A stretch of DNA of 64,000 nt from Candidatus Viadribacter manganicus (GCF_001679665.1 NZ_CP013244.1:868001-932000), one strand, 5' to 3'. Shown: positions 42,273 to 52,810, numbered from the stretch's first letter. Translations and numbers: made by a program. Notes: generated by a model not told the origin, from the letters alone.

Positions 42273-43648
42273 TGCGCGGTTTCAGCCGCGATGCGTGCGG
42301 CGATGTCGCCGAGCATACGCTGCAATGTCACGGCATCGTACCAACGACCAGCCGCCATAACGCCTTGCGGCGCACGCAACGTGCTTAGATCTGCTTCAGG
42401 ATCGCGGTCGAGCAAGAGCAGGTCAGCACGGGCGCCGGGTTCGATGCGGCCGAATACGCCCTGCTCGTTCAAGAAATTCGCGGACCCTTCAGTGTCGGCG
42501 CGCAATATATCCGTTGGCGTCAACCCCGCATCAAGATGCAGCGCAAACTCATCGTGCAATGAGTAGCCGGGATAGATGAAGGGCTGCGGCGCATCTGTGC
42601 CGAAGAGCAGAGGCGCACCGGCTTCATGCAGTGCGCGAACGACTTCAAGACGCGCAGCGTGGGCAAGTTGCACGACGGCCCAAGTTTCAGCCGGATCGCG
42701 CTCAGCGGCTTCGTCGGCCTGGATGGCGCGCCAGTGCGCGCGCAGACGCGGCGTTGCGTAGCGATAGAGCGGCTCGGCTTGCGCGGCTTGCATGTCGGCA
42801 AAGGCGCGGCGCGCCCCGATTGCCGTGATCAGAGTTGAATCGTTCCACACGCCGCTTGCGGCAACTTCGCGAACGACGGGCGCGACGCGGCTAGCGTCCA
42901 TCTCTGCCCAGCGCTGCTCGTCCCAAGAGCTTTGCGAGGCGGGCGCCAAGGCGCGGTCAAAGCCGGTGAGATGCTCAACGCTATCGATACCCAGCGCCAA
43001 AACATCACTGAGCGACATCGAGAACGGTACGTGCGCATAAACCTGCATCTGCCGCGCACGCGCCTCCTCGACGCCGGCGACAAAGGCCTCACGCGATAGA
43101 TTTTCATAGAGTTTCACACCGACATGTTCGGAATTGTCCAATTCGGCGATGCGCCGCCGCATGTCGTCGGCAGAGCGGGTCGCGCGCGGATTTTCCCAAT
43201 CGGCCTGCGGCCCATCGATGATTGGCGTGCTGGAATAAATGCGAGGCCCGGGGCGCGTACCCGCGTCGATTTCAGCTGCCAGCACAATTGTTTCCGCACG
43301 GTCGGACATGTTGCGGACTGTGGTGACGCCATTGGCGAGAAACAGCACGCCGTCGTCGGGCATGAAGATGTGCACATGCATGTCAACCAGGCCCGGCGCC
43401 AACACACGGCCTCCGCCATCTACCTCATGCGATCCCCAAGGGATGAAAACCTCGCCCATATCCCCGACTTCGAGGATGCGATCGTCGCGAACGAGAACGG
43501 TCTGATTTTCGCGATGAGGTTCACCGTAGGCGGTGATAAGCGTTACACCGACGAACGCGGTGAGAGGGCGCGCCCCTTCAGCAAGGCTGGCGCATGCGGC
43601 GATCAAAAGCGCTGGGATCGCGAAGCAAAGGCGCGCGATCCGCAGCAT
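42269..43648 (-). CDS. Exported metal-dependent amidohydrolase
   Basis: A 459-residue amidohydrolase with a lipobox-like leader (ALLIAACAS). The metal-binding strand motif is DMHVH (GLVDMHVHIFMPDDG), followed by HVPFSMS, SVEHLTG and a later DAPQP segment (LLFGTDAPQP). The composite beta domain flanks the barrel (GARADLLLLDRDPEADL). Such proteins hydrolyse amides, esters or cyclic ureides; substrate unknown. It starts two bases after the alpha/beta hydrolase stop, making an operon with DUF4197 and the hydrolase. Confidence 0.88.
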   Translation of the reverse strand: MLRIARLCFAIPALLIAACASLAEGARPLTAFVGVTLITAYGEPHRENQTVLVRDDRILEVGDMGEVFIPWGSHEVDGGGRVLAPGLVDMHVHIFMPDDGVLFLANGVTTVRNMSDRAETIVLAAEIDAGTRPGPRIYSSTPIIDGPQADWENPRATRSADDMRRRIAELDNSEHVGVKLYENLSREAFVAGVEEARARQMQVYAHVPFSMSLSDVLALGIDSVEHLTGFDRALAPASQSSWDEQRWAEMDASRVAPVVREVAASGVWNDSTLITAIGARRAFADMQAAQAEPLYRYATPRLRAHWRAIQADEAAERDPAETWAVVQLAHAARLEVVRALHEAGAPLLFGTDAPQPFIYPGYSLHDEFALHLDAGLTPTDILRADTEGSANFLNEQGVFGRIEPGARADLLLLDRDPEADLSTLRAPQGVMAAGRWYDAVTLQRMLGDIAARIAAETAH

Positions 43649-43650
43649 GG

Positions 43651-44592
43651 CTATTGCACCAGCGCATCGTGGTACTTGCGCCCCTGACGCGCCATCAAAG
43701 CGGCGCTTTCAATGGCAGCGCGGGCGCGATCCGGGCGCTCCATGGGCAGCATGTGGCTGGCGCCTTCAACGGTGGCGACGCGTGCATCGGCTTTGATCGC
43801 AGCGACACGGTGCATAGCCGCTTCAGAGATGGTGGAGCCCTTCTCGGCGCGCAAAAGCACAAGCGGATCGGTGACCTTCCGCAGAGCGCCCCAAGGATCG
43901 TGGCGCTGGGCGGTGTAGGTAGCGGCTTCGAACGCAGGCGCGCAGGCGAGTTTGAATCCACCGGCGCCATCTTCGACCAAGCCATCGGCGACATAATCGG
44001 CGATCACTTCGGCGGGGAAGGTCTTGAAGATGCCGCGGCCGGTCAAACCGACAAGCGCCTCTTCGCGGCTGGCGAATTGGTTGCGCCGCGCCGCTGCGCC
44101 ACGCGCCAACGGCATCGTCATGCGCTGCAATTGCGGCCCGAACGGCAGTTGCGAACCCGCGTACGCAGCGGCCGGCAAGATCACCGGCTCCAATAAGGCA
44201 AGGCCGTTCACGAGATCGGTGCGGACGCCTGCGGTCAAAAGGCTGATCGTGGCGCCCATCGAATGGCCCGCGAGCGTGACCGGCGCGGTGAAGTGCTCCA
44301 GCACAGCGATGAGATCGTCGCGGTGACGCTTCCAGGATGTGTAGCTGAAAAGCTTGTGCGGCAGCGTTGTGAGGCCGTGGCCGCGCGCATCGAGCGCCAA
44401 GACATGAAAGCGCTCGCCGAGCGGCTCAAGCAATACGCGATAGGTGCGCGCGTTAAAGCCGGTGGCGTGAATGAACACGATATCCGGCGTTGCGGTTTGA
44501 GCGCCGAAAGCGATGCCGGCCATGCGTCCGCCCGGAACCTCGAACGAGACGCGGCGGAAAGTTTCTGGTGCTGAACTCACGGCGCGGACCAT
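43651..44592 (-). CDS. Alpha/beta hydrolase
   Basis: A 313-residue alpha/beta hydrolase starting MVRAVSSAPETFRR. It has IVFIHATGFNARTYRVLL at the oxyanion region, the nucleophile elbow LAGHSMGATISLL, an acid near the C-terminal third and a His near VEGASHMLPMERPD. The fold suggests an esterase, lipase-like or C-C hydrolase. A longer frame reaches back to 44751 but overlaps DUF4197 and is not family-like. Second gene of a three-gene minus-strand operon. Confidence 0.88.
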   Translation of the reverse strand: MVRAVSSAPETFRRVSFEVPGGRMAGIAFGAQTATPDIVFIHATGFNARTYRVLLEPLGERFHVLALDARGHGLTTLPHKLFSYTSWKRHRDDLIAVLEHFTAPVTLAGHSMGATISLLTAGVRTDLVNGLALLEPVILPAAAYAGSQLPFGPQLQRMTMPLARGAAARRNQFASREEALVGLTGRGIFKTFPAEVIADYVADGLVEDGAGGFKLACAPAFEAATYTAQRHDPWGALRKVTDPLVLLRAEKGSTISEAAMHRVAAIKADARVATVEGASHMLPMERPDRARAAIESAALMARQGRKYHDALVQ

Positions 44593-44620
44593 GGCGAGGA
44601 AAGTGTTAAGGTCAAGCAGC

Positions 44621-45307
44621 CTAGCCGAACACGCGGCGCAAGATATCCGTCGTTCGCCGCCATGGGTCGCGACGAATGGCGCGCTCTTCTTCGGCGATAT
44701 AGTGGAAGCAGCCGTCGAGCGCCTTGGTGGTCGAAAAATCGATGACCTCACGGCGCAAGTCCGTGGTCATGCTGGACAAGCCGACCTGGCGGAGCGCCGA
44801 ACGCATAATCGTAAACGCACCGGAGTCGGTGAGCGCGCGCGTCATTGGCGGCTTCAGCAAGGTGGTGAGCCGGCGCTCGGTGCTGCCGCGCAGATAGCGC
44901 GTGGCGCTATCGTCACCGCCGCGCACGATATCGATTGCGTCGGCGATCGTGATGTTGCGCACGGCCGTGTTAAAGAGCCCCGCCGCTTGCGGCATCACGG
45001 ACTCGGCTGCGTGGTTCAAATTTTCCTGGAGCTGATCGAGCGGCGCCGACATGCCCATGCGGCCCAAGGTTCGCTGCGACTGCCCCAGCAAGCCCGGCAA
45101 CGGGATTCGCACTTGCGGGTTTCCCCAAAAGCCGTTGGGCTGCGCCAGACGATTGGTGGCGTTCATGGAAGCGAGCGAAAGCGCGTCCTTGATGCCGCGG
45201 CTTGCATCGCCCTGCGTCAACCCGTCGAGCAAGGGGCGCTGCGCGAAGGCGGGCGTGGCCGCCAGCAAAGCCGCTACAAACACGCGCCGATCCAGGTGAT
45301 TCTTCAT
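44621..45307 (-). CDS. DUF4197 domain-containing exported protein
   Basis: A 228-residue protein with a signal peptide (VFVAALLAATPAFAQ) and a DUF4197 domain: GLTQGDASRGIKDALSLAS, IPLPGLLGQSQRTLGRMGM, AAESVMPQAAGLFNTAVRNITIADAIDIVRGGDDSATRYLR, and ALDGCFHYIAEEERAIRRDP at the end. DUF4197 proteins are periplasmic and of unknown function. The gene is first in the operon with the alpha/beta hydrolase (28 bases gap) and amidohydrolase, and divergent from the hemolysin III gene. Confidence 0.9.
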   Translation of the reverse strand: MKNHLDRRVFVAALLAATPAFAQRPLLDGLTQGDASRGIKDALSLASMNATNRLAQPNGFWGNPQVRIPLPGLLGQSQRTLGRMGMSAPLDQLQENLNHAAESVMPQAAGLFNTAVRNITIADAIDIVRGGDDSATRYLRGSTERRLTTLLKPPMTRALTDSGAFTIMRSALRQVGLSSMTTDLRREVIDFSTTKALDGCFHYIAEEERAIRRDPWRRTTDILRRVFG

Positions 45308-45427
45308 GACGCCAGTCTAGCGCAGCCGCTTTCGCGGACCGAATGGACGCTGGATCGTCACATTCGGTCGTAAACTGTCAGCCGAGCCGTCCTGACAAAC
45401 GCTGGCAAACCGGCCATTATCAAGGCG

Positions 45428-46090
45428 ATGACGCTTTCTGACCTGATCCCGAAACTCCACTACCCCACCCGGCTTGAAAAGCTGGTCGATGGCTGGGTGC
45501 ATGGCGTGGCGCTGATGCTGTTCACGTTCGCGGTGGGCGCCGCGCTCGGGCTGGCGATCTGGCAAGGCGGCCTGCCGATGGCGAGCGCGGTTGCGGTCTA
45601 CGCTGTTTGCGTGATGACCATGATCGGCTGCTCGATGGCCTACAATTTGGCGGAGAACCATAAGCGCAAGAGCTTGCTCCGACGCTTCGACCACGCGGCG
45701 ATCTTTCTCATGATTGCGGGCACGTACACGCCGTTCACCGCCATTCGCTTCGACGGCGCCTGGGCGATCTCGATGACGACGATCATCTGGGCGCTGGCGA
45801 TTGTCGGCGCTGCGGGCAAACTCTTCCTGCCATCGATCGGCAAAAAGATTTGGATCGTTTTCTATGTCGCCATGGGCTGGCTCGTAGTCGCCGCAATGAG
45901 GCCAATGATCGAAGACGTGCCGCTCGCGGGCGTCATTCTGCTCGCAGTTGGCGGACTGCTCTACACGATCGGCATCCCGTTCTATGTTTGGGAAAGGCTG
46001 CCGTTCCGCCGCGCCATCTGGCATGGCTTCGTGATGACTGCCGCGGGTGTGCATTACGCGGCCGTGCTGACGGGCGTTGTGTTCGCATAA
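45428..46090 (+). CDS. Hemolysin III (PAQR/YqfA) family membrane protein
   Basis: A 220-residue protein with seven membrane helices. The PAQR features are present: Ser/His motif near the first helix (VDGWVHGVALMLF), FDHAAIFLMIAGTYTPF with an Asp and His, and HGFVMTAAGVHYAAV with the C-terminal metal-binding His. Family members probably act as membrane hydrolases with a bound zinc; haemolysis is not implied. Eleven bases before the SDR gene that starts at 46101. Confidence 0.9.
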   Translation: MTLSDLIPKLHYPTRLEKLVDGWVHGVALMLFTFAVGAALGLAIWQGGLPMASAVAVYAVCVMTMIGCSMAYNLAENHKRKSLLRRFDHAAIFLMIAGTYTPFTAIRFDGAWAISMTTIIWALAIVGAAGKLFLPSIGKKIWIVFYVAMGWLVVAAMRPMIEDVPLAGVILLAVGGLLYTIGIPFYVWERLPFRRAIWHGFVMTAAGVHYAAVLTGVVFA

Positions 46091-46100
46091 AGAGGCCCGC

Positions 46101-46880
46101 ATGAGATTAGCGGGAAAACGTGCGATCGTGGTTGGCGCCGGGCAGACGCCGGGCGACACGATTGGAAACGGGCGTGCGATCGCGACATTGTTTGCACGCG
46201 AAGGCGCGCAGGTGCTTTGCACAGATCGCATCGGTGAGCGCGCTGAAGCCACGGCGAACGAAATCGGCGGCGCAGCGTTCGAGGCTGATATTACGAGCGC
46301 TGATGCTTGCGCGGCAATTGTTGCCGAAGCGCATACTCGCTTTGGCGGCGTAGATATTCTGATCAACAATGTCGGCATTGGCGGCGGCGGCGACGGCCCG
46401 GCGCATGTGGCGGACGAAGCCGCATTCGACCGCATCATGAGTGTGAACCTCAAAGGCGCGTGGCTGACGGTCAAGGCCGCGACGCCGGCTTTGCGCGAAG
46501 CCAAAGGCGCGATCGTCAACATCTCATCGCTCGCCTCTCTCGCAGGCTCAGGCATGATTGCGTACGAGGTCTCGAAAGCCGCGCTGAACCGGCTGACGGT
46601 TTCGGTGGCGCTGGCGAACGCCAAGCACGGACTGCGTTGCAACGCCATCCTGCCGGGCTTGATGGATACGCCGATGGCGATTTCCGGCCACAGCCAAGAC
46701 GGACGCATTGACGTTGAGGCTTTGCGCGCCAAGCGCGCAGCCCAAGTGCCCCTGAATGCGCAAATGGGCGATGCGTGGGATACCGCAAACGCTGCGCTTT
46801 TCCTTGCGTCAGACGAAGCGAAATACATCACCGGCGTGCTGTTGCCGGTCGATGGCGGCATGTCGGCGCGGGTGGGCTAG
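46101..46880 (+). CDS. Short-chain dehydrogenase/reductase
   Basis: A 259-residue classical SDR. The nucleotide site is GAGQTPGDTIGNGRAIATLF, a variant of TGxxxGxG. NNVGIGGGGDG follows the fourth strand, with catalytic Ser in INISSLAS and Tyr-Lys in AYEVSKAAL. The C-terminal YITGVLLPVDGGMSAR is typical. It oxidises or reduces a hydroxy/keto group with NAD(P). The start at 46101 is chosen since 46077 lies inside the previous gene. Followed after 60 bases by an enoyl-CoA hydratase gene. Confidence 0.9.
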   Translation: MRLAGKRAIVVGAGQTPGDTIGNGRAIATLFAREGAQVLCTDRIGERAEATANEIGGAAFEADITSADACAAIVAEAHTRFGGVDILINNVGIGGGGDGPAHVADEAAFDRIMSVNLKGAWLTVKAATPALREAKGAIVNISSLASLAGSGMIAYEVSKAALNRLTVSVALANAKHGLRCNAILPGLMDTPMAISGHSQDGRIDVEALRAKRAAQVPLNAQMGDAWDTANAALFLASDEAKYITGVLLPVDGGMSARVG

Positions 46881-46940
46881 CCTCTGAAGCGATGACGCTG
46901 TAGCGCGCCCGTGCTAGCCAACGCTCAGGGAGCCCACGCC

Positions 46941-47783
46941 ATGACCGAACTCACCTGCTTCAAGCTCAGCATCGAGAACAATGTCGCGCACATTCAGTTG
47001 AGCCGGCCGGAGGCGTTCAACGCCATGCCGCGCCCATTCTGGAATGAGCTGCCGGTTCTCGTGAACGACATCAGCGACAACGCCAAGGCGCGCGCGATTG
47101 TCATCTCCTCCACCGGCAAGCATTTCACCGCCGGCATGGACATTTCCGTGTTCACCGATGGCGATGGCGTCAGCGCCAGCGGCGGCGATGCATACGCACG
47201 CGCCGAGGCCTTCCGCCAATTCGTGCTGAAGCTGCAGGACAGCTTCAATTGCTTGGACAATGCGCGTATGCCGGTGATCGCGGCGATCCAAGGCGGCTGT
47301 ATTGGCGCAGGCGTCGATATGACCAGCGCCTGCGATATTCGCTATTGCACCGAAGACGCGTTCTTCCAGATCGCCGAGATCAACATCGGCATGACGGCAG
47401 ACGTGGGAACTTTTCCGCGTTTGTGCAAACTCATTCCGGAAGGCTGGGTGCGGGAACTTGCGTATGCGGGCCGGCGATTGCCCGCGCAAAAAGCTAAGGA
47501 AATCGGGCTGGTGAACGACGTCTTTGCAACCCAGGAAGCAATGGTTTCGCACGTCCTGGAGCTCGCGAAAGAAATCGCAAGCAAAGCGCCAGTCGCAGTT
47601 GCCGGCTCAAAAAGAATGATCAATCACGCGCGCGACCACTCCATTGCGGATGGCCTCGATTATATTGCGACATGGCAGGCTGGCATGTTCTCGCCGCCAC
47701 ACATGATGGAAGCATTCGCCGCGAAAGCGCAGAAACGCACACCTGTATTTCCTGATCTCGCACCTCTCAGAAAGGAGATGTGA
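46941..47783 (+). CDS. Enoyl-CoA hydratase/isomerase (crotonase) family protein
   Basis: A 280-residue crotonase-fold protein starting MTELTCFKLSIENNVAHIQLSRPEAFNAM, with CAGGGAG ahead of the ATG. The first oxyanion region is SSTGKHFTAGMDISVF, the second GGCIGAGVDMTSACDIRY, and the catalytic acidic segment is FFQIAEINIGMTADVGTFPRL. These suggest a hydratase or dienoyl-CoA isomerase active on medium acyl-CoA. With the SDR upstream it fits fatty-acid oxidation. Confidence 0.9.
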   Translation: MTELTCFKLSIENNVAHIQLSRPEAFNAMPRPFWNELPVLVNDISDNAKARAIVISSTGKHFTAGMDISVFTDGDGVSASGGDAYARAEAFRQFVLKLQDSFNCLDNARMPVIAAIQGGCIGAGVDMTSACDIRYCTEDAFFQIAEINIGMTADVGTFPRLCKLIPEGWVRELAYAGRRLPAQKAKEIGLVNDVFATQEAMVSHVLELAKEIASKAPVAVAGSKRMINHARDHSIADGLDYIATWQAGMFSPPHMMEAFAAKAQKRTPVFPDLAPLRKEM

Positions 47784-47885
47784 GATTTGTAAAGTTTGAA
47801 GACGCCGCTCGGTACGGGTCTACGGCGACAATAGCCGCATCCTTAAGCCGTTTATGGCTGCCAACGATTGATGTAGAGGTGGCGG

Positions 47886-48410
47886 ATGGACATCCGCTTC
47901 ATCTCCCCAGGCCCCAACCCGCCGCATGAGGTCAACGCGTTCATTGAGATCCCGCAAGGCGGGCTCCCGGTGAAATACGAACTCGACCAAAAGTCCGGCG
48001 CTCTGTTCGTCGACCGCTTCTTGCACACCTCAATGCTCTATCCGAGCAATTACGGCTTCATCCCGAACACCCTCGGCGATGACGGCGATCCGCTGGACAT
48101 TCTGGTGGTGACGCCGATGCCGGTGGTTGCTGGTTGCGTCATTCGCTCGCGCCCGGTTGGCGTGCTGCTGATGAGCGACGAAAAAGGCGTCGACGAGAAG
48201 ATTCTGGCGGTGCCGGTCGATGCGCTAAATCCGTTCTATAAGGACGTGAAGACGCACGAAGACTTGCCGCCGCTACTGGTTGCGCAGATCGCGCACTTTT
48301 TCCGTCATTACAAAGACCTTGAGCCGGGCAAGCAAGCCAGTGTCGGCGAATGGGCGACGCTTGAGGTCGCGCATGAGCGCATCAACCTGTCGATCAAGCG
48401 CAAGAAATGA
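47886..48410 (+). CDS. ppa: Inorganic pyrophosphatase
   Basis: A 174-residue soluble family I pyrophosphatase, of normal length. Substrate and metal ligands are recognisable in EIPQGGLPVKYELDQKSG, YPSNYGFIPNTLGDDGDPLDILV (the D-x-D-x-D cluster), and DEKILAVPVD. It hydrolyses PPi and so drives biosynthetic reactions. It overlaps the next small gene by four bases (ATGA). Confidence 0.95.
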   Translation: MDIRFISPGPNPPHEVNAFIEIPQGGLPVKYELDQKSGALFVDRFLHTSMLYPSNYGFIPNTLGDDGDPLDILVVTPMPVVAGCVIRSRPVGVLLMSDEKGVDEKILAVPVDALNPFYKDVKTHEDLPPLLVAQIAHFFRHYKDLEPGKQASVGEWATLEVAHERINLSIKRKK

Positions 48411-48652
48411 GCGCGTCCGAGATTACGGCGCGCCTCGTTGACGCGCTTACCAATGCAGCGACACAGGAAGCGGGAGGTGCAACGGCGCTGGTGTCGGTCA
48501 CGGTCGATGTGCTGGGCGGCGGTGAAGCTGGGTCAGCCAGGGCGACGTTGGTGCGCAAAACGCGGACGCTCGTGTTCATGAGCGCGGAGCTCCGCACCAG
48601 CGCCGGCGAACGCATCGCGACTGCGAGCTCAGTGCACAAGTTGACGACCTAG
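48407..48652 (+). CDS. Small protein resembling half of a hot-dog thioesterase
   Basis: An 81-residue protein, start overlapping ppa stop (ATGA). The last 45 residues (SARATLVRKTRTLVFMSAELRTSAGERIATASSVHKL) have the strand pattern of the C-terminal half of PaaI-like hot-dog thioesterases (R-x-R-L-x-F-V-E-A-E-L, then A-x-G-x-x-x-F). The N-terminal helix-containing half with catalytic residues is absent. It may be a self-standing half domain or the remains of a larger gene. Function unknown. Confidence 0.6.
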   Translation: MSASEITARLVDALTNAATQEAGGATALVSVTVDVLGGGEAGSARATLVRKTRTLVFMSAELRTSAGERIATASSVHKLTT

Positions 48653-49549
48653 ATGTTGCAAACCGCAGGCATCAAACCACTGAAATGTTGCTCGAGCGCG
48701 ATTGCCGCATTGCTCTTAACCGCGACGATATCCGCAGCCCAAACGCCGCCGCCGACACCGGTTCTCCCTTGCGACAGCAACGCGATCATGGGCTCGCGGT
48801 CGCCGCCTGCTCGATCATTCGCAACGCTGACCGGCGCCACCAGGGCCACAGCTCGGCAAACCACTGTTTCACTCTCGTCGACAAACGGCGTGACCCACTA
48901 TTTTGTGGACGGCGCACAAGTCCAGCTTGCGCAATTGGGAGAGACAGCAGCCCAAGCATGGCTGGCCAACACTCCTGGCGGTTCAATTGAACAATGCTGG
49001 AGCGGGACAGCCCCCGGCGCCTATATGATTGCCGGGCGCGAAACATCGCTCTGCAGGATTGCCATCAGTGCGGACGAAGACGTCTCGTATGGCCGCTTCG
49101 CATCCGCACGTGACGCGTTACGTGAGGCCGGATTTATCACCTTGGCGCTGCTCACTCCCGATCAAACCAGGGTGGTGCGGGACGATCACTTGCCGCTCAA
49201 TCCCCTGCCCATTGTTTTGCAAGGCATAAGCCCAACAACCGTCCGCATCGCGATGCCACCCGACGCGACCGAACCGGTCATCACGATTGCAAACGGCCAG
49301 GATTGGGTAACCACGACCTTTCCGCCACTGCGAGATGACTTGACGCTTCAAGTGGCGCGCAACAATCCTGCACTCACTGCCGAGGAGCTATACACGACAG
49401 CCAGAATTTGCGTTCGGCCATACAGCAACGTTTCCTACGGCGACGTTATGCGCGTGCTGACGTCCATACGCGACCTAGGGTTCGCTCGCGCGGGGCTGTA
49501 CTCTGAAGCGGTCGTCGCCGTCGATGTTCAAGGGCGCCAGATTTACTAA
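48653..49549 (+). CDS. Exported protein with two ExbD/TolR-like segments
   Basis: A 298-residue protein with a signal peptide (AIAALLLTATISAAQ) rather than the usual N-terminal anchor. Residues about 134-168 (LCRIAISADEDVSYGRFASARDALREAGF) and 250-284 (ARICVRPYSNVSYGDVMRVLTSIRDLGFARAGLYSE) both follow the ExbD/TolR periplasmic pattern: strand, D/N-x-x-V-x-Y-G, helix, G-F-x-x strand. No membrane helix of the ExbD type is seen and no ExbB lies beside it. It may be a soluble periplasmic relative. It abuts the small gene at 48407 without a gap and converges with the lipoprotein gene at 49546. Confidence 0.7.
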   Translation: MLQTAGIKPLKCCSSAIAALLLTATISAAQTPPPTPVLPCDSNAIMGSRSPPARSFATLTGATRATARQTTVSLSSTNGVTHYFVDGAQVQLAQLGETAAQAWLANTPGGSIEQCWSGTAPGAYMIAGRETSLCRIAISADEDVSYGRFASARDALREAGFITLALLTPDQTRVVRDDHLPLNPLPIVLQGISPTTVRIAMPPDATEPVITIANGQDWVTTTFPPLRDDLTLQVARNNPALTAEELYTTARICVRPYSNVSYGDVMRVLTSIRDLGFARAGLYSEAVVAVDVQGRQIY

Positions 49550-50138
49550 ACCCGCGGCGCGATCCAGCGCATTTCCACGAGCGTCGCTTCGTGCAGCAAA
49601 TCTGGCTCGATCTCATCGAACGAGCCTGCGGGGCTGGCCCCTTCGGGCAAACGATAAACGCGCCAGAAGCGGCCGTCCTCAGCTGTTGAGCACGCAAAGC
49701 CAGGCATGTTGTCGATCAATTCAGTCGCGCAGAAGCTCACCTCTTCTGGTGGCGCAATGGCAAACTTGGATTGACCGGGAATTTCGCCGGCATCGCTGCG
49801 CGCCTGAGATGAGCGCGTAACAATCGAATGCGCATGCTGACCATCAGCCGCCGGGAGGATGCGGAACACCTCCTCATCACCCGCGGAAAGCGTGATCGCC
49901 TTGAAAGGCTCGCCTTCAACCTGATCGTCCACTTCCGCGACAATGAAATTCGGCGCAGCGAGGCGCACAGCGTCGACGTTCATCGCCACCGCACTAGAGA
50001 TGCCCGCCGCGCTGGCGGCGCCGATCATGGTGTTGGTCTGAGGCGCCGCGACCACCGGGTACGCCTCTGTGGTCTCGCGTTGTTGCGCCTCTTGCCCGCA
50101 AGCCGCGAGCGCAAGCGTCGCAACAACGATCAAAAACC

Positions 50139-50142
<4 letters not shown>
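49546..50142 (-). CDS. Lipoprotein of unknown function
   Basis: A 198-residue lipoprotein ([18 protein letters not shown]) whose start overlaps the thiolase stop by four bases. The mature part has [21 protein letters not shown] and [17 protein letters not shown] with two Cys. No known family. It forms an operon with the thiolase and is convergent with the ExbD-like gene. Confidence 0.65.
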
Positions 50143-51329
<1,187 letters not shown>

Positions 51330-51422
51330 CAGGCTCCTCCTCAACTTTGTTGCACGCACACTAATCGCCGCGATGCGCGCGTCAAAGCGCGTATCGCGGC
51401 GTCAGCGTCATAATAGCCGCCG

Positions 51423-52544
51423 TTACGAGATGGCGTTGTTGTTCACGAGCCCGCCGGTGGGCGCCGGCTCAGGCGGTTGCGCCACCGGCGCTGAGGACGC
51501 GACCCCGCCCTGCTGGAAGATACCGCGCCCGCGATCCTGGATCCACTTGGCTATATCTTCCGAGAGCACGCCGGCCACGATGCCAACCAGAGATACCGTG
51601 AACGGGTTGAGCGTGGAGGATGTCGTCGCCTGTTGCACCGAGGATGCGATTGAGAAGCCGGCAATGGCGGCGTTGGCGAGCACATAGAAGGCAAGCGCAG
51701 CGCACATGCCGAAAATCAGACGCACGACAATCTCGGCCATCGTCACCGGGACGGGGCGGTTGAGATAAGCCGGGAATAGATAAAGCAGCGAGCCAAGTGC
51801 GCCCATGAGCAGCACGAGGACAGTAGAGAGCAGCGCCGGGTGGCCCTGGGCGAGGAACGCGCTCGCACCCAGCGGGCTCATGGATCGCAGCGCGTAAGCT
51901 TCACCGCGAACGCGCTGATAATGTTCGTAATCCGGCACGACCGTTTGCTGGAGTGCGAAGACGCGTCGATTGGCTTCGGCGACCTGACCGCTCACCAAAC
52001 GCTGGCGCGACACCAAAGCCGAACGTTCGGCGCTGCGGTCGTCGAGCGCTTCTTCTTGTGACGCCAATTGCTGAACCTGAACGCTCAAATTGGCGATGCC
52101 CTGCTGATCAGCGGGCGGCAGGCCAGGGCGCGAGGCGAGCGAAGTGATACGCTGCGAGAGGCCCTGGGCGCTCATATCAGCAGCTGAGCTTTCGGCGGTT
52201 TGAACACTGGCGCGGGTTTCGATGTCAGCGATGGCGCCAACCATTGCGGCGCGTGCTTCGTTGGTGCTGGCCTGAGCACTCTGCACTTGGCCATCCAGCG
52301 ACGCGATCTGCTGATCGATTTCCAAGAGTTCGCCGCGCGGACCGGCGCTCTCCGCTTCCAGTTGTTGAATTTGACGGTCGGCGGCGTCGAGTTGGGCGAA
52401 GGAGATAAGACCGTTGGTCGATGGCGAGATCTGCGCCACGCCGAACTGGAAGTCGCGCGAGCTAAACACCAGCGCGCTCATGCCGAGCACGGCCACCATC
52501 GCCACCGCGAGCACTACGCCAACGGAAAACTTGTAGATCGTCAT
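51423..52544 (-). CDS. Membrane protein with long periplasmic coiled coil
   Basis: A 373-residue protein of unknown function. One N-terminal membrane helix (VGVVLAVAMVAVLGMSALVF) leads to about 160 residues of coiled coil rich in Gln, Ala, Glu and Ser (LDAADRQIQQLEAESA, LDGQVQSAQ, IANLSVQVQQLASQEEAL). A second membrane block with three helices follows (LSTVLVLLMGALGSLLYLFP, FGMCAALAFYVLANAAIAGF, FTVSLVGIVAGVLS) and a short Pro-rich tail. The shape suggests a sensor or scaffold. It is divergent from the CC_3452-like gene and stands alone. Confidence 0.75.
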   Translation of the reverse strand: MTIYKFSVGVVLAVAMVAVLGMSALVFSSRDFQFGVAQISPSTNGLISFAQLDAADRQIQQLEAESAGPRGELLEIDQQIASLDGQVQSAQASTNEARAAMVGAIADIETRASVQTAESSAADMSAQGLSQRITSLASRPGLPPADQQGIANLSVQVQQLASQEEALDDRSAERSALVSRQRLVSGQVAEANRRVFALQQTVVPDYEHYQRVRGEAYALRSMSPLGASAFLAQGHPALLSTVLVLLMGALGSLLYLFPAYLNRPVPVTMAEIVVRLIFGMCAALAFYVLANAAIAGFSIASSVQQATTSSTLNPFTVSLVGIVAGVLSEDIAKWIQDRGRGIFQQGGVASSAPVAQPPEPAPTGGLVNNNAIS

Positions 52545-52810
52545 CGCGAAACGTCCCCTTGTTGTCGTTTCGACGCGCTCGCCCCCGCACGCGTCCCGCC
52601 TCAGCCTATTCTAGCCCATCCACGGCGCGCTGGTTGGGCTTTTTTAAACATGTTGGAGCCGCCGACCTGAGCTGTAGCTGACGTTACGTAACAATTATTC
52701 AATGAATATTTTCTCATTCCTTCAATTTTCTCTTGTCAGCAATCAGCGAACCATTCATAGAGGCCCAGCGCTCCTCCCCAAGCAGCGCGACCAGTCCAGG
52801 AGTAGGTCCA
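52545..52810. promoter_or_regulatory. Divergent promoter region with a GTTACGTAAC palindrome
   Basis: The 266-base intergenic region contains a perfect 10-bp palindrome GTTACGTAAC (52683-52692). It is followed by an unusually AT-rich stretch (about 52690-52740), a likely promoter for the CC_3452-like gene. No ORF is supported. Confidence 0.4.
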
